The position numbers were made by a program, and so were the translations under genes. From Colwellia demingiae (GTDB taxonomy: Bacteria; Pseudomonadota; Gammaproteobacteria; Enterobacterales; Alteromonadaceae), in the NCBI RefSeq assembly GCF_007954275.1, contig NZ_VOLT01000003.1, forward strand, positions 496,001 through 560,000: 64,000 nt of DNA. The letters run 5' to 3'. Below, piece after piece: positions 40,960 through 52,580 of this stretch; the first letter of the stretch is position 1; the number at the start of each line of letters is the position of its first letter. Under the pieces are notes generated by a model. That model did not search any database. It had not been told where the DNA came from and saw only the letters and a program-made list of their open reading frames with translations.

Positions 40960-42181
40960 AGCCGCCGAAGTCATCCAGCATTATATTCTCATCTTCAACA
41001 CCAAGATCTTTAAGCATACCGATAACAGCAGCATTCATCATTGGTGGACCACACATGTAGTATTCACAATCTTCTGGTGCTTCATGGTCTTTCAAATATT
41101 CTTCAAAAAGAACATTATGGATAAAACCAGTTAAGCCATCCCAGTTATCTTCAGGTTGTGGATCAGATAAAGCAACATGCCATTGGAAGTTATCATTATC
41201 AGCCGCTAGGCCATTATAATCATCTTCATAGAACATTTCGCGCTTAGAGCGGGCACCATACCAGAAACTCATCTTACGTTTAGACTCTAAACGCTTAAGT
41301 TGGTCAAAGATATGAGAACGCATTGGAGCCATACCAGCACCACCACCAATAAAGACCATTTCATTATCAGTTTCTTTAGCGAAGAACTCACCAAACGGAC
41401 CTGAAATAGTCACTTTATCACCAGCCTTAAGGCTGAAGATAAATGATGACATTTTACCTGCTGGTAAATGTAAACGTCCAGGAGGCGGCGTAGCAATACG
41501 CACATTAAGCATGATAATGCCTGCTTCTTCTGGGTAGTTAGCCATTGAGTAGGCACGTAATGTATCTGTGTCTACTTTTGACTCTACGTCGAAGAAACCA
41601 AAATGTTTCCAATCGCCACGGTACTGTTCATCAATATCAAAATCACTATATTTAACATGATGTGCTGGTGCTTCAATTTGAATGTAACCACCCGCTTTAA
41701 ACGGTACTGATTCACCATTTGGAATTTGCAGTTTCAGCTCTTTAATGAACGTTGCTTTGTTATCGTTTGAGATAACTTCACATTCCCATTGTTGAACACC
41801 GAAGATTTCATCTTCAACTTCAATTTCCATGTCTTGTTTAACAGCAACTTGACACGCTAAACGACAGCCAGTTTTAGCTTCACGTTTATTGATGTGACCT
41901 TCTTCCGTAGGAAGAATATCACCACCACCTGAATGCACTTCAACACGACATTGGCCACAAGTACCACCGCCGCCACATGCTGAAGGAATAAAAATCCCTT
42001 GATCAGCTAGTGCACCTAATAATTTTCCGCCTGCAGCTGTTTTCACAGCTTTTGTCGGGTCGCCATTTATACTGATCGTTACTTCACCACTTGATACTAA
42101 CTTAGATTTAGCAAATAAAATCACTAAGACTAAGGCAATAATTATCGCGGTAAACATCGATACGCCGAGAATAATTTCCAT
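40958..42181 (-). CDS. nqrF: Na+-translocating NADH:quinone reductase subunit F
   Basis: Electron entry of Na+-NQR: takes hydride from NADH on FAD and passes electrons to its [2Fe-2S] cluster. 407 residues: membrane anchor 5-25, plant-type ferredoxin domain with Cys in [12 protein letters not shown] and the later CRLACQ, FAD-binding RAYSMANYP, and NADH-binding [12 protein letters not shown] with the C-terminal [13 protein letters not shown] and terminal FGG. It is sixth in nqrABCDEF order and followed by repeat C and a terminator. Confidence 0.97.
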   Translation of the reverse strand: MEIILGVSMFTAIIIALVLVILFAKSKLVSSGEVTISINGDPTKAVKTAAGGKLLGALADQGIFIPSACGGGGTCGQCRVEVHSGGGDILPTEEGHINKREAKTGCRLACQVAVKQDMEIEVEDEIFGVQQWECEVISNDNKATFIKELKLQIPNGESVPFKAGGYIQIEAPAHHVKYSDFDIDEQYRGDWKHFGFFDVESKVDTDTLRAYSMANYPEEAGIIMLNVRIATPPPGRLHLPAGKMSSFIFSLKAGDKVTISGPFGEFFAKETDNEMVFIGGGAGMAPMRSHIFDQLKRLESKRKMSFWYGARSKREMFYEDDYNGLAADNDNFQWHVALSDPQPEDNWDGLTGFIHNVLFEEYLKDHEAPEDCEYYMCGPPMMNAAVIGMLKDLGVEDENIMLDDFGG

Positions 42182-42243
42182 CGACTATTCCTTAAACTTC
42201 TCTAAGGGTGCAACACAGAATATTTGCATTACACCGACCAAAT

Positions 42244-42867
42244 TTATAACGAAATACCACCGAAAGAAAGAAAGCCAAAAGCCATCAATCCAGCAGTAAT
42301 AAATGTAATACCTAAACCTTTCAAACCGTTTGGCACATCAGAATATTTCATCTTTTCGCGCAAACCAGCCATCAATACAATTGCTAACATCCAACCTATA
42401 CCTGAGCCAACGCCGTAAACGACACTTTCGCCAAGCGTAAGGTTTTTCGCAACCATAAATGATACTGCACCAAAAATGGCACAGTTAACTGTGATTAAAG
42501 GTAAGAAGATGCCAAGTGCTTGATACAAAGCAGGGAAATACTTATCTAAAAGCATTTCTAAAATTTGTACTAAAGCAGCAATAACCCCGATAAAGGTAAT
42601 AAATGACAAGAAGCTAAGGTCAATTGATTCTTTCGGATCAGTAATTCCCATTAGGCTATCAAGTGCACCCGGCGCTAAAATTGCTTGGTAGATAATTTGG
42701 TTAGCAGGAACTGCTAAACCAAGTACTACAACAACCGCAACACCTAAACCAATCGCTGTGCTAACTTTCTTTGATACCGCTAAGAAAGTACACATACCTA
42801 AGAAGAAGCTTAATGCCATATTCTCAATAAATATGGTTTTAACAAATATGCTTAAATAATGTTCCAT
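42244..42867 (-). CDS. nqrE: Na+-translocating NADH:quinone reductase subunit E
   Basis: A hydrophobic membrane subunit; with NqrD it binds the intramembrane iron centre through paired Cys. 207 residues, six membrane segments, with the conserved [11 protein letters not shown] and the [12 protein letters not shown]ys region. It lies between nqrD (2 bases) and nqrF (62 bases). Confidence 0.96.
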   Translation of the reverse strand: MEHYLSIFVKTIFIENMALSFFLGMCTFLAVSKKVSTAIGLGVAVVVVLGLAVPANQIIYQAILAPGALDSLMGITDPKESIDLSFLSFITFIGVIAALVQILEMLLDKYFPALYQALGIFLPLITVNCAIFGAVSFMVAKNLTLGESVVYGVGSGIGWMLAIVLMAGLREKMKYSDVPNGLKGLGITFITAGLMAFGFLSFGGISL

Positions 42868-42869
42868 GA

Positions 42870-43493
42870 TTAATCCTTCTCAACTTGTTCTGGTTTCCAC
42901 TGGCGTACAGCCCAGATGATTAAACCAATTATGAAGAATGAACTAAAAGGTAAGACTAATAGACCATTACCTTGGTACCAACCACCATTTTGGATCAAAG
43001 GCAGAACTTCAGCACCAAATAAGGTACCAAAACCAAATAATTCACGGAAGAAAGCAACAACCATTAAGACTGCACCGTAACCTAAGCCATTACCGATACC
43101 GTCTAAGAAGCTCACGCCTGGCTTTTCTTTCATAGCAAAAGCTTCAGCACGACCCATAACGATACAGTTAGTAATAATCAAACCAATATAAACCGATAAT
43201 TCTTTCGATAATTGGTAAGAGAAAGCTTTTAATACTTGGTCAACAACAATTACGAGTGAAGCAATAATCGCCATTTGCACAATAATACGTACGCTTGATG
43301 GTATTTGATTACGAATAATCGAAATAAACAAGTTTGAGAATGCTGTTACTAGCATAACCGCAACGCTCATAACCAAAGCATTGGCCATTGAACTTGTTAC
43401 AGCAAGCGCAGAACAAACACCGAGTACTTGTAAAGCAATTGGGTTGTTATCAACAACAGGTCCGAAGAGGACTTTTTTAGTATCTGAAGACAT
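42870..43493 (-). CDS. nqrD: Na+-translocating NADH:quinone reductase subunit D
   Basis: Membrane subunit homologous to NqrE in inverted topology. 207 residues, with the Cys regions [13 protein letters not shown] and [15 protein letters not shown]. Its ATG overlaps the nqrC stop by one base (TAATG), pointing to coupled translation. Confidence 0.96.
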   Translation of the reverse strand: MSSDTKKVLFGPVVDNNPIALQVLGVCSALAVTSSMANALVMSVAVMLVTAFSNLFISIIRNQIPSSVRIIVQMAIIASLVIVVDQVLKAFSYQLSKELSVYIGLIITNCIVMGRAEAFAMKEKPGVSFLDGIGNGLGYGAVLMVVAFFRELFGFGTLFGAEVLPLIQNGGWYQGNGLLVLPFSSFFIIGLIIWAVRQWKPEQVEKD

Positions 43494-44263
43494 TAGTTCA
43501 ATCCTCCATTACGGAATTTAGCAATAAAAGGACCATAGCCTTCATCACCCAACCAAAAATGCAAGGTACGCTGAACACCATTACTGGTTAATGTAGCACC
43601 AGATAACGCATCAACACCGTGAACATCACCTTTCTTAGCGCCACCTTTAACGATTTGAATTGCGATATTGCCTTGCTCGTTATACATTTTTTTACCTGGC
43701 CATAAGGCTTTCCATTTAGGGTTAAGCACTTCTGCGCCCAATCCTGGAGTTTCCTTAAGATCAGAATAAACAACGCTTTTAACGGTGTTCAAATCTGGTG
43801 CTAGACCAACAAAACCATACATAAGATCCCATAAACCACTACCTACGATAGGTAATACAATAGTATCTAATTGACCTTGTTCAGTTTTAACCAAATAAAC
43901 AACTGCGTGGTCAGCACGACGACTAAGACCTGCTATATCATTAGCTGGTTTAGTACTTTTTGCTGAATCACGAGAGTCTGAACGCTCGTCAAACGTATTA
44001 ACATCACCTTCAATAATTGTACCTGTTTTAAGGTCAATCATTTTAGCTATAACGCGTTTGTTATAAGTACCAACAATATCTTTACCTGCATCAGCTAATA
44101 AACCCGATGCTTCAAGAATCTTAGTTTGCTTATCAAGCAATTTGTTAGCTTGTTGTAGTGGTTTTAGACCAACCGCGGCAATAGATACCAAGGCAGCACA
44201 CACTAAACAGATAACTAAAACAAAACCTAGGGTTCTGCCAAATGTTTCTTTATTACTAGACAT
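43493..44263 (-). CDS. nqrC: Na+-translocating NADH:quinone reductase subunit C
   Basis: Carries a covalent FMN on Thr, attached by ApbE. ATG 44263 with GGAGG upstream gives 256 residues; a TTG nine bases earlier lies too close to that site. One N-terminal membrane segment, a periplasmic domain, and the flavin motif [13 protein letters not shown] near the C-terminus. The start lies inside the last codons of nqrB (8-base overlap), another coupled junction. Confidence 0.96.
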   Translation of the reverse strand: MSSNKETFGRTLGFVLVICLVCAALVSIAAVGLKPLQQANKLLDKQTKILEASGLLADAGKDIVGTYNKRVIAKMIDLKTGTIIEGDVNTFDERSDSRDSAKSTKPANDIAGLSRRADHAVVYLVKTEQGQLDTIVLPIVGSGLWDLMYGFVGLAPDLNTVKSVVYSDLKETPGLGAEVLNPKWKALWPGKKMYNEQGNIAIQIVKGGAKKGDVHGVDALSGATLTSNGVQRTLHFWLGDEGYGPFIAKFRNGGLN

Positions 44264-45458
44264 TACGTGCAAGCCTCCGTTTGATATTGCCTTGTACTAC
44301 AAAGTAGTCAAACAATGGTGCGAACAAGTTAGCGAATAAAATAGCTAACATCATACCTTCTGGGAATGCTGGGTTAACAACACGAACCAATACCACCATA
44401 ACGCCAACTAAAGCGCCAAACCAGTATTTACCTGTATTGGTAAACGAAGCAGAAACAGGGTCAGTTGCCATAAACATCATACCAAAAGCAAAACCACCAA
44501 TAACTAAGTGCCAATGCCAAGGCATAGCAAACATAGCATTAGTCTCACTGCCAATAACATTGAATAATAATGAAGTAACAACCATACCGCCAAACACACC
44601 TAATACGATGCGCCAAGAAGCAATACCTTTATAAAGGATGTAAGCACCACCCAATAGAATAGCAAAAGTAGACACTTCACCTACAGAACCAGGAATAAAG
44701 CCCCAGAAAGCGTTCCACCAATCAGCATTCACTGAGTAATCAACAAGACCTTGGCTAGCAGAGCTAAGCATAGTAGCGCCAGAGAAACCATCAGCAGCAA
44801 CCCATACAGCATCACCTGAAATTTGGCTTGGGTAAGCAAAGAATAAAAACGCACGACCAGCTAACGCTGGGTTTAAGAAGTTTTTACCTGTACCACCAAA
44901 GATTTCTTTCGCGATAACGATACCAAAAGTAATACCTATGGCAACTTGCCATAAAGGAATACTAGCCGGTAAGATAAGTGCGAATAAGATTGAAGAAACG
45001 AAGAAACCTTCATTCACTTCATGACCACGCACTGCTGCAAATAGTACTTCCCAAAAGCCACCAACAATAAAGGTAACAGCATAAATAGGTAGGAAGAACA
45101 TGGCGCCATAGAACATCATATCAAATGTGCCAGAGCTAGCAGTTAACGATCCGCCAAGTAAGCTGAATAAATCAACCTGCCAAGATTGTGGTAAAGCATA
45201 ACCTGCAGCTAAAGCGTCAACCGCTTGAAAACCAATGTTATACATACCAAAGAACATGGCTGGAAAAACTGCAAGCCATACAGTGATCATAATACGCTTT
45301 AGATCAATGCTATCACGAACGTGAGTTTTACCTTTATTGACCATGCCTGGAGTAAATAACCCCGTAGCAACGGCTTCATAAAGTGCAAACCACTTCTCTT
45401 GTTTGCCGCCTTTTTCAAAATGCGGTTCAATATCTTCAATAAACTTTTTCAAGCCCAT
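44256..45458 (-). CDS. nqrB: Na+-translocating NADH:quinone reductase subunit B
   Basis: The main Na+-channel subunit, with riboflavin, a covalent FMN and the quinone site. ATG 45458 gives 400 residues, [18 protein letters not shown], as in Vibrio; an 11-residue in-frame extension upstream lies within nqrA and is not family-like. About ten membrane segments, [13 protein letters not shown], and the FMN-Thr motif [10 protein letters not shown]. Ends in TAG. It begins two bases after the nqrA stop. Confidence 0.96.
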   Translation of the reverse strand: MGLKKFIEDIEPHFEKGGKQEKWFALYEAVATGLFTPGMVNKGKTHVRDSIDLKRIMITVWLAVFPAMFFGMYNIGFQAVDALAAGYALPQSWQVDLFSLLGGSLTASSGTFDMMFYGAMFFLPIYAVTFIVGGFWEVLFAAVRGHEVNEGFFVSSILFALILPASIPLWQVAIGITFGIVIAKEIFGGTGKNFLNPALAGRAFLFFAYPSQISGDAVWVAADGFSGATMLSSASQGLVDYSVNADWWNAFWGFIPGSVGEVSTFAILLGGAYILYKGIASWRIVLGVFGGMVVTSLLFNVIGSETNAMFAMPWHWHLVIGGFAFGMMFMATDPVSASFTNTGKYWFGALVGVMVVLVRVVNPAFPEGMMLAILFANLFAPLFDYFVVQGNIKRRLARNV

Positions 45459-45460
45459 GA

Positions 45461-46798
45461 CTAACCTTCCTTTTCGATTGTGGTTAGGCAATCACGAAGA
45501 ATAACACCGTAATCTGTTTTGCCTGGGCAAACAAATGTACACAGTGCTAAATCTTCTTCGTCTAGCTCTAAGGCACCTAGTTGTTGCGCACCGTCGGTAT
45601 CACCAGAACAAATATCGCGTAAAAACAAGGTAGGTAAAATATCTAATGGCATAACACGTTCAAAGTTACCAATTGGAACCATGGCACGTGAGCTACCGTT
45701 AGTCGTAGTAGTCATATTAAATAACTTACTCGGGAAGAAGTGCGACATATAAGCACGAGTTACTGAGAACTTATTAGGACCTGGGTACATGTAACCAATC
45801 AATTCTTTTTCACGACCTTCAAGAATTAATGATACTTGTACGCTATAACGACCTAAATAACCGTGAACAGCGCTGGCTGTTGCACCCATTAATAATGAGC
45901 CAGAAACAACACGTAATTCACCTTCAGCGGTTTCGCCTGCTGATAATTCAGCAGTGCTAGCACCTAAAACCGTACGTACTAAACGTGGGTTTGTGGCGGC
46001 AGGACCGGCGAGTGAAATAACACGAGTATTATCGATTTCACCTGTAGTGAATAATTTAGCGATCGCAATAACATCTTGGTAACCAACATGCCAAACAAAT
46101 CTTTCAGCGCTTACTGATTTTAAGAAGTGAATATGCGTACCTACAAGTCCTGCAGGATGCTTACCAGCAAATTCAGTTACTGTTGCATTGCTATCTACCG
46201 GGATATTTGCCCCTGGCGCTTTGCTAACAAATACTTCACCACTAGTTAAACGAGATAAAATGGTTAAACCATTTTTAAACGCTTCACTTTGCTCATTAAT
46301 AATGATTTCTGGATTCGCCGCCAATGGATTAGTATCCATCGCACTAACAAAAATCGCAGCAGGTTCACTATCAATAGCGGGTACTTTGCTAAATGGACGC
46401 GTTCTTAATGCTGTCCATAAACCTGAATCGACTAGGTTCTTAACAACGTTTTCACGTGCTAGAGAAGCAAATTCAGTTGCTGGATAAACGGTAAACGTTT
46501 CTTGATCGTAGCCATCGACATCGATAACAACTGATTGTAAAACACGTTTTTCACCGCGGTTAATTTCTTTTACAACACCGGCAGCTTGAGCTGTGAATTT
46601 AACGCCAGGATTTTTTTTATCTTCAAAAATCACCTGACCTTTTTTTACGCGATCACCCACTTTAACAAACATGGTTGGACGCATACCCACAAACTCTTCA
46701 CCGAGTGTTGCAACGGTTTTGATGGACGGACCATCATGGATTACCTGCTGAGGAGCGCCTTTTACAGGAACATCCAAGCCTTTTTTTATTGTAATCAT
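45461..46798 (-). CDS. nqrA: Na+-translocating NADH:quinone reductase subunit A
   Basis: A soluble cytosolic subunit that shapes the quinone side of the complex. ATG 46798 gives 445 residues starting [14 protein letters not shown] (Vibrio 446). It has the RnfC-like [15 protein letters not shown] lipoyl-like fold, the block [17 protein letters not shown] and the C-terminal [13 protein letters not shown]. First gene of the operon; the promoter should lie in the 670-base gap upstream. Confidence 0.97.
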   Translation of the reverse strand: MITIKKGLDVPVKGAPQQVIHDGPSIKTVATLGEEFVGMRPTMFVKVGDRVKKGQVIFEDKKNPGVKFTAQAAGVVKEINRGEKRVLQSVVIDVDGYDQETFTVYPATEFASLARENVVKNLVDSGLWTALRTRPFSKVPAIDSEPAAIFVSAMDTNPLAANPEIIINEQSEAFKNGLTILSRLTSGEVFVSKAPGANIPVDSNATVTEFAGKHPAGLVGTHIHFLKSVSAERFVWHVGYQDVIAIAKLFTTGEIDNTRVISLAGPAATNPRLVRTVLGASTAELSAGETAEGELRVVSGSLLMGATASAVHGYLGRYSVQVSLILEGREKELIGYMYPGPNKFSVTRAYMSHFFPSKLFNMTTTTNGSSRAMVPIGNFERVMPLDILPTLFLRDICSGDTDGAQQLGALELDEEDLALCTFVCPGKTDYGVILRDCLTTIEKEG

Positions 46799-47377
46799 AA
46801 ACACTTGCACTACTTTTGATGGGAGTATAAAAATCAGTTCATTAGCTTATCTAATGAATATCACGGCATAAAAAGCCTAAATATCAATTAGATAAAAATT
46901 AAGTCACCAATTTCAGTGTATTTCAGTGAAGAATTAATTTCAGCGTTGCCACTAAAGAAAAAAACCCACTGGCTCTAAGTTAAAATTTTCTGGCGCGATA
47001 TTACCACAAAAAGACCTTTTTATTCTACGGGCATTTTAAATTTTTCATTACTATTTACGTCAACAAATGTCTATTTTGCGAAGCTATAGCTGATAATTTC
47101 GTTTTGTAAATAAGACCTTGGTGGAGCAAAGGGGGCATTAGTTGAACATCACACCTGATTTCTCAATACCTTGATTATTATTTTTAAGTCGGCTAATGCT
47201 GAAGTTCGTGTAATAGAAATGATTCATAAATAAATCCATCACGGAATCCTAATAAAAATATATCGATATTGATTAGTTATGTTAATAAATATGAGCTTAT
47301 TACACATATTATCAGTTAACTAAAATATACAAAGGTTCATTATCTTTAAAAAATTTTCAATCTGAATTTTAGACATT
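46799..47377. other. Gene-free leader region upstream of nqrA
   Basis: AT-rich, with no credible gene. A minus-strand promoter candidate reads TTGACG (47058-47063), about 17 bases, then an AT-rich TTTAAA/TAAAAT box near 47033-47040, roughly 235 bases before nqrA. This would give a long untranslated leader. No known Na+- or ArcA-type site was recognised with confidence. Confidence 0.4.
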
Positions 47378-47407
47378 AAAAAAGCAGCTTATAATTGCTG
47401 CTTTTTT
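47378..47407 (-). terminator. Intrinsic terminator of rpoS
   Basis: Stem AAAAAAGCAGC / GCTGCTTTTTT with an 8-base loop, 64 bases after the rpoS stop. Symmetric, so active on either strand. Confidence 0.9.
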
Positions 47408-47470
47408 ATATCTATTGATGCAAATAACTACACGTTATTCATCGCAAGGTAATTATCACTCTATTGTCAT

Positions 47471-48361
47471 TTAAGCTTGAAAAATGGCCTCGATTGACAA
47501 GTTTTGTTGGGATAAAATATCACGTAAACGCTTTAATGCTTCAACTTGAATTTGACGAACACGTTCGCGTGTTAAACCAATTTCACGGCCTACATTTTCT
47601 AGCGTAGATGCTTCATATCCAAGTAAACCAAAACGCCTTGCCAACACTTCTCTTTGCTTGGTATTAAGCTCATTTAACCAATGAATAATATTATTGCTCA
47701 TATCTTCTGACTGTAAATCACTTTCAGGTCCGGTACTTTTCTCATCAGCAATAACATCTAATAACGCTTTATCTGAATCTCCTGCAAAAGGGGTATCTAC
47801 AGAGGCAATTCGCTCGTTTAATCGCAACATTTTATTGACATCGGCGACTGGTCTATCAAGGTGTTGTGCAATATCTTCTGCAGTAGGCTCGTGATCGAGT
47901 TTTTGAATTAATTCACGAGAAGCACGTAAATAAATATTAAGTTCTTTAACAACATGAATGGGTAATCGAATAGTACGGGTTTGGTTCATTATTGCCCGTT
48001 CAATGGTTTGGCGTATCCACCAAGTAGCATAAGTTGAAAAGCGAAAGCCTCGCTCAGGGTCAAATTTTTCTACGGCTCTAATTAAACCTAAGTTTCCTTC
48101 TTCAATTAAATCGAGTAAAGGTAAGCCGCGATTATTATAACGTCTAGCTATTTTCACAACTAAACGTAGATTACTCTCAATCATCCGTTTTCTTGATGGT
48201 TCGTCGCCTTTAAGGGCTAGACGTGAGAAGTAAACTTCCTCTTCAGCGGTTAATAACGGTGAGAAACCTATTTCACTCAAATAAATCTGTGTAGCGTCTA
48301 GGTTTGACGGTGCATCTTCCTTCGATTCAATCGTTTTTTTTTGTTCTTTTAATTTGACCAT
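47471..48361 (-). CDS. rpoS: RNA polymerase sigma factor RpoS (sigma-38)
   Basis: Master sigma factor of stationary phase and general stress. 296 residues against 330 in E. coli: the acidic N-terminal region is about 34 residues shorter, beginning [28 protein letters not shown]. Regions 1.2 to 4.2 are whole: [38 protein letters not shown] and the 4.2 helix [21 protein letters not shown] 48361 has GGGAG nine bases upstream, which supports the short start. Downstream of nlpD, where rpoS promoters usually lie. Confidence 0.97.
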   Translation of the reverse strand: MVKLKEQKKTIESKEDAPSNLDATQIYLSEIGFSPLLTAEEEVYFSRLALKGDEPSRKRMIESNLRLVVKIARRYNNRGLPLLDLIEEGNLGLIRAVEKFDPERGFRFSTYATWWIRQTIERAIMNQTRTIRLPIHVVKELNIYLRASRELIQKLDHEPTAEDIAQHLDRPVADVNKMLRLNERIASVDTPFAGDSDKALLDVIADEKSTGPESDLQSEDMSNNIIHWLNELNTKQREVLARRFGLLGYEASTLENVGREIGLTRERVRQIQVEALKRLRDILSQQNLSIEAIFQA

Positions 48362-48465
48362 GCTATTTCTCCCAAATTTGCAAAGCTTAATTTTAATTTT
48401 AAATATTCACGACAACTCCGATTTTTTATTATTTATTCTATGGTTTATTATTTACTTTTATAATT

Positions 48466-49317
48466 TTATTTTTTTGGTAAATATTTTAAAGGATTTACTG
48501 ATTTACCTCGAAAGCGTATCTCAAAATGAAGCATTACTTTGTTGGCATCAGTGTCACCCATGGTGGCAATAACATCACCGATATTTATGATCTGCTGTTC
48601 TTTAACAAGAATACGATCATTATGGGCATAAGCACTTAAGTAGTCATCGTTATGTTTTATAATAATGAGTTTACCGTAGCCCCTTAGAGCATTACCTGCG
48701 TATACCACCTTACCTGTCGTAGAAGCTTTAATCTTAGTTCCGCGACGGCCTGTAATATCAATCCCTTTATTACCCTGCGCACTATTTGAAAAATACTCTA
48801 CAACTTTGCCCTTAACCGGCCATTGCCATCGACTAATTTTTTGTGAAAACTTTTCCGATGCTAAAGTGCTGTTTTGGTATGATTTTCGAGTGCTTACATT
48901 TTCACCATACGCCTGCTTTTTAGTAGATGCAAGTGTATTTTTTGCGCTGTTTTTCTTATTAGCTGTAGAGCTTTTAGTCGAATTTTTATGTGATACCTTG
49001 TGTTTACTTACTTCCGCTGTTTTTTTAACCTTAGGTTCAACTAAAAATATTTTTTGTCCTGGATATATTCGATACGGCGAGGAGATTTTATTTAACCGAG
49101 CAATTTTTCTAACGTCTGAATTCGCCCGCCAAGCAATTGAATAGAGAGTTTCTCCTTTTTTAACAAGATATTGCGACGTCCTAATAGAATCTTTATTACG
49201 CTCTCCTATCACAATATTTGACACTGGAGCGGGGGTATTGCGGCTACTACATGAGAAAAGAGTGATTGCAAAAATAACGTAAGTAAATAAGTATTTAGCT
49301 AGTCGAAAAAAACTCAT
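48466..49317 (-). CDS. nlpD: Lipoprotein NlpD, LysM and LytM (M23) domains
   Basis: An envelope protein; in E. coli it activates the amidase AmiC at the septum. ATG 49317 gives 283 residues with a lipobox near ITLFSC; a longer start at 49380 would put 21 odd residues before the signal. Domains: LysM around YLVKKGETLYSIAWRANSDVRKIARLN, a Lys/Ser/Thr-rich linker, and a C-terminal LytM domain where GIDITG lacks the usual metal His and only the late LHFEIR His remains. It is therefore probably an activator, not an enzyme. Upstream of rpoS as usual. Confidence 0.93.
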   Translation of the reverse strand: MSFFRLAKYLFTYVIFAITLFSCSSRNTPAPVSNIVIGERNKDSIRTSQYLVKKGETLYSIAWRANSDVRKIARLNKISSPYRIYPGQKIFLVEPKVKKTAEVSKHKVSHKNSTKSSTANKKNSAKNTLASTKKQAYGENVSTRKSYQNSTLASEKFSQKISRWQWPVKGKVVEYFSNSAQGNKGIDITGRRGTKIKASTTGKVVYAGNALRGYGKLIIIKHNDDYLSAYAHNDRILVKEQQIINIGDVIATMGDTDANKVMLHFEIRFRGKSVNPLKYLPKK

Positions 49318-49402
49318 AGGAAATCCACTACAGGAAATCCCACTGCATTTTTCATACAACAAAAACCAATACTTATGCACGTAAATTGAATATCAATTCA
49401 CC

Positions 49403-49981
49403 TTAACGTAAAGCGAAATAGCCAACAACGATGGCACCAACAATTCCCCAACCTAAAACATCAACCCATTGCCTTATCTTTTGTTCCATAGCACTACCGC
49501 CCCACTTAATTAGGCCCGCCACAAGGAAAAAACGTAAACCTCGTCCTATAGCAGAAGCAATAAAGAATGGTAGGAAAGCCATATGCAAAAATCCCGCACT
49601 GACCGTAAACAATTTATAAGGGATAGGCGAAAATCCAGCAATAAACACCACCCACACACCCCACTCATTAAACCAACCAATAGCTGTATCAAATCGATCT
49701 TGATAACCAAAATTAGAAATAAGTGGCTGAATCCAAGGTTCAAACATTAGGTAGCCAAGCCAATATCCAACTGCTCCTCCTAGAATTGAAGCAATGGTGG
49801 TTATCCCAGCAAAATACCACGCCTTGTGTGGTTTTGCTAAAACCATAGGTGCAAGTAAAACATCAGGCGGGATAGGGAAAAATATGGACTCGGCAAAGGT
49901 AAGTGCTACTAAGAAACGCGGGGCAAACTGATGTTCTGCCCAGCGTAAAGTCCACTGGTAAAGACTTGAAAAAACTTTCAC
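49403..49981 (-). CDS. YqaA-like DedA/SNARE-associated membrane protein
   Basis: A small polytopic inner-membrane protein of the VTT/DedA superfamily; better-known members move lipid carriers such as undecaprenyl phosphate. 192 residues with four to five hydrophobic segments and FFPIPPDVLLAPMVLAKP plus GFSPIPYKLFTVSAG, the re-entrant-loop motifs. It starts at GTG 49981, whose G is the last base of the pcm TAG stop, so it is coupled. In E. coli relatives this gene also accompanies pcm/nlpD-type neighbourhoods. Confidence 0.9.
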   Translation of the reverse strand: MKVFSSLYQWTLRWAEHQFAPRFLVALTFAESIFFPIPPDVLLAPMVLAKPHKAWYFAGITTIASILGGAVGYWLGYLMFEPWIQPLISNFGYQDRFDTAIGWFNEWGVWVVFIAGFSPIPYKLFTVSAGFLHMAFLPFFIASAIGRGLRFFLVAGLIKWGGSAMEQKIRQWVDVLGWGIVGAIVVGYFALR

Positions 49982-50634
49982 TACAATAAATCTCCGGGTA
50001 CTAAAGGTACAAAACGCACAGCTTCAACTTGCTGTTCGTTGAAAACATCACCTTCACGAGTGATGATTTTTAAAATTTGAGTTTGTTCTCCAACGGGGAT
50101 AACTAAACGCCCACCGTCAGCTAACTGTTCTAATAATGCGGGTGGTACACTCGAAGGAGCCGCAGTAACTATAATGGCGTCAAAGGGCCCTTTGCTTCGC
50201 CAACCCTGCCAACCGTCACCATGTTTCATTGCTACATTGTGTAAATCCATAGCACGTAAGCAGCGTTGTGCTTGCCACTGTAACGCTTTAATTCGCTCAA
50301 CCGAAAAAACTTTATCTGTTAGCTGAGCTAAAATAGCGGTCTGATAACCAGAGCCAGTGCCTATTTCTAATATATTTTGTGGTCGGCCATCTGCTAAGAG
50401 CAACTCAGACATCTTGGCAACAATATAAGGCTGTGAAATAGTCTGCCCTTGCCCAATGGGTAAGGCAGTATTGTCATAAGCTTTATGAGCCAAAATTTCA
50501 GGCACAAATATGTGCCTAGGAGAATGAGCGATAGCCTGTAAAACAGCAGGATTACTAATACCTTCACTTTGTAGTTTTTGCGCTAGTAGCTCTCCACTGC
50601 GCTTTGATTTTCCGCCTATGCGACTAGACATCAT
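49981..50634 (-). CDS. pcm: Protein-L-isoaspartate O-methyltransferase
   Basis: Repairs isoaspartyl damage in aged proteins using SAM. 217 residues (E. coli 208). Family blocks: [32 protein letters not shown], the SAM motif [15 protein letters not shown], and [17 protein letters not shown]. Follows surE by 15 bases and overlaps yqaA by one base. The surE-pcm-nlpD-rpoS order is classical and fits a stationary-phase role. Confidence 0.97.
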   Translation of the reverse strand: MMSSRIGGKSKRSGELLAQKLQSEGISNPAVLQAIAHSPRHIFVPEILAHKAYDNTALPIGQGQTISQPYIVAKMSELLLADGRPQNILEIGTGSGYQTAILAQLTDKVFSVERIKALQWQAQRCLRAMDLHNVAMKHGDGWQGWRSKGPFDAIIVTAAPSSVPPALLEQLADGGRLVIPVGEQTQILKIITREGDVFNEQQVEAVRFVPLVPGDLL

Positions 50635-50649
50635 AAGAATACATCCGAT

Positions 50650-51405
50650 TTAATCTGATAAGTTAAGCTCTGTAAGCCAACTTTTAATATTTTCTATACT
50701 ACGATGAGCAGTCATATCAACGGTTAGTGGTGTTACTGACGCATAGCCATTAGCAATCGCATGGAAGTCGGTTCCTTCTCCCCCATCGAGTTCTTGCCCT
50801 AACACGCCATACCAATAAATATCACGCTGCCATGGGTCTTGCATTTTTTGCATACGTTCAGCTTGGTGACGGTGGCCTAAGCGCGTTACTTTTATCCCTT
50901 TTAGTTCAGCTAAGGGAATATCAGGGACATTAATATTTAAAATTTGATCTGCTGGTAATGGATGAGTACGTAAACGTTTGATTATTTTTGCAGTGACAAT
51001 TGCTGCCGTTTGATAATGTTGCTCATTTTTTCCCGCCAAAGATACTGCAATAGCAGGCATGCCCATGTGGCGCCCTTCAGTTGCCGCCGCGACAGTGCCT
51101 GAATAGAGAGTATCATCGCCTAAATTAGCGCCTTTATTTATACCTGCAACCACTAAATCACAATCAGTAAAGAGCTGACTACTGCCTAGGTGCACTGAAT
51201 CTGTTGGTGTACCGTTAACCGAGATAAAGCCATTATCCAAGGGCTCTGCCCGTAAAGGGTTGAGTAATGTTAAAGAGTTACTGGCACCACTGCAATTTCG
51301 ATCTGGGGCGACTACGTTTACCGAGAAATGTTTAACGAGTTCATCAAATAGCACTTTAATACCTAATGCGTGCACGCCGTCATCATTGCTTAGTAATATT
51401 TTCAT
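50650..51405 (-). CDS. surE: 5'/3'-nucleotidase SurE
   Basis: A divalent-metal nucleotidase and exopolyphosphatase linked to stationary-phase survival. ATG 51405 gives 251 residues opening [15 protein letters not shown] with the metal-binding Asp pair; an in-frame ATG 27 bases upstream is less like the family. Also seen: [30 protein letters not shown], and [29 protein letters not shown]. It begins about 30 bases after the truD stop and lies in operon order truD-surE-pcm. Confidence 0.96.
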   Translation of the reverse strand: MKILLSNDDGVHALGIKVLFDELVKHFSVNVVAPDRNCSGASNSLTLLNPLRAEPLDNGFISVNGTPTDSVHLGSSQLFTDCDLVVAGINKGANLGDDTLYSGTVAAATEGRHMGMPAIAVSLAGKNEQHYQTAAIVTAKIIKRLRTHPLPADQILNINVPDIPLAELKGIKVTRLGHRHQAERMQKMQDPWQRDIYWYGVLGQELDGGEGTDFHAIANGYASVTPLTVDMTAHRSIENIKSWLTELNLSD

Positions 51406-51435
51406 TTTACTCGTTAAGCTTCGTTCATCCATAAT

Positions 51436-52524
51436 TTATGCCGAATCCTGCTGATTTGGGTTAGCAATATTTTCTCTTTTATCAATACGCGTTGTCATAT
51501 CTTGGTAGTTCAATAACTCACGTAAAACCGTAGTGGCATAACATCCAGAAGGTAAAAAGAAACTAATTTTTACTGCATTGTTACCTTCTTCCGCTGATAA
51601 TAATTCAATATCGGTATCGCTAACCGTCAAGCGAATGCGACGGCGCTCTTGTTTTAGACCAAAACGTGGTAACCCTTCACAAAACTCCTGATTTTTTGTC
51701 GCAACTTCTTGTTCTAATGCCAGTGGTGCATTGCTAGTCATCAGTTCACCAGCGCCCCACATAGGTGCGGTTATATCAACATCTTTATCAGTAAAGCGTT
51801 GTTCAATAGCGCTATCGACTTCATCAAGATGAAATACTGATTGTGTACCCGCTAGCATTAACACATCGCCAACAGCTACTTTATCGAAACATTGCTGTTG
51901 AATGCGTTCATTAAGCACAGCATTAAAAATATGCGATCGAGCTGCCGATAGATACATACCACGCTTTTTCTTATCTTTTATTTTCTGCCCTGCGAATAAA
52001 GATAAAGCACGGTCTATATTGCCACCGCCGATACCAAAACGCTGCTCACCAAAATAATTAGGGACACCCTGATCAACAATTTGTTGCCAGCGCTTAGTAA
52101 ATGCTTTGATAGCGGTCACTTCACGTAAAATCAGCTCAAACCTATTACCCGTTAATGCGCCTGTGCGTAATTTCTTATTGTGTCGCTTATAAGAAAGGAT
52201 CTCTACGCCTTCAATATTTAAGTCATCTAAATTGTATTCTTGCTTACCTGGAACGTGTACACCGAACCACTGTTCGGTTATCGCAAAACGATCCTTTAAG
52301 CCAGCATAAGAAACAAGCTGTTCTTTTACTTCAAAATACTTAGCGAGTTCTCGGGCGACAAATAAGGTATTAGCACCTGTTTTTCGAATATGAACAAATA
52401 AATGCTCCCCTTCACCACAGGGTAAAAAGGGTATTTCTTCAAAAACTTGAAAGTCACTTATTTGACTACGTAATAAACCACTCGATTCTGGTTTACCATG
52501 TAAGTAGGCTTGTTCAATTAACAT
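51436..52524 (-). CDS. truD: tRNA pseudouridine(13) synthase
   Basis: Makes pseudouridine 13 in tRNA-Glu. 362 residues (E. coli 349). Catalytic Asp is D78 in SYAGLKDRFAITEQ, followed by RHNKKLRTGALTGNRFELILR and PNYFGEQRFGIGGGN, the TruD signature; an inserted TRUD domain follows. Lies between ispF and surE, as in most gammaproteobacteria. Confidence 0.96.
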   Translation of the reverse strand: MLIEQAYLHGKPESSGLLRSQISDFQVFEEIPFLPCGEGEHLFVHIRKTGANTLFVARELAKYFEVKEQLVSYAGLKDRFAITEQWFGVHVPGKQEYNLDDLNIEGVEILSYKRHNKKLRTGALTGNRFELILREVTAIKAFTKRWQQIVDQGVPNYFGEQRFGIGGGNIDRALSLFAGQKIKDKKKRGMYLSAARSHIFNAVLNERIQQQCFDKVAVGDVLMLAGTQSVFHLDEVDSAIEQRFTDKDVDITAPMWGAGELMTSNAPLALEQEVATKNQEFCEGLPRFGLKQERRRIRLTVSDTDIELLSAEEGNNAVKISFFLPSGCYATTVLRELLNYQDMTTRIDKRENIANPNQQDSA

Positions 52525-52580
52525 GTTATCTATCTTCTTATAATTCTGTATGTGTTAGCGATAAAAGGCGATAAACCCAA

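Noticed and set aside
48466..49317. NlpD as an active M23 endopeptidase
   Set aside because: The first metal His of the LytM motif is absent (GIDITG), as in known non-enzymatic activators.
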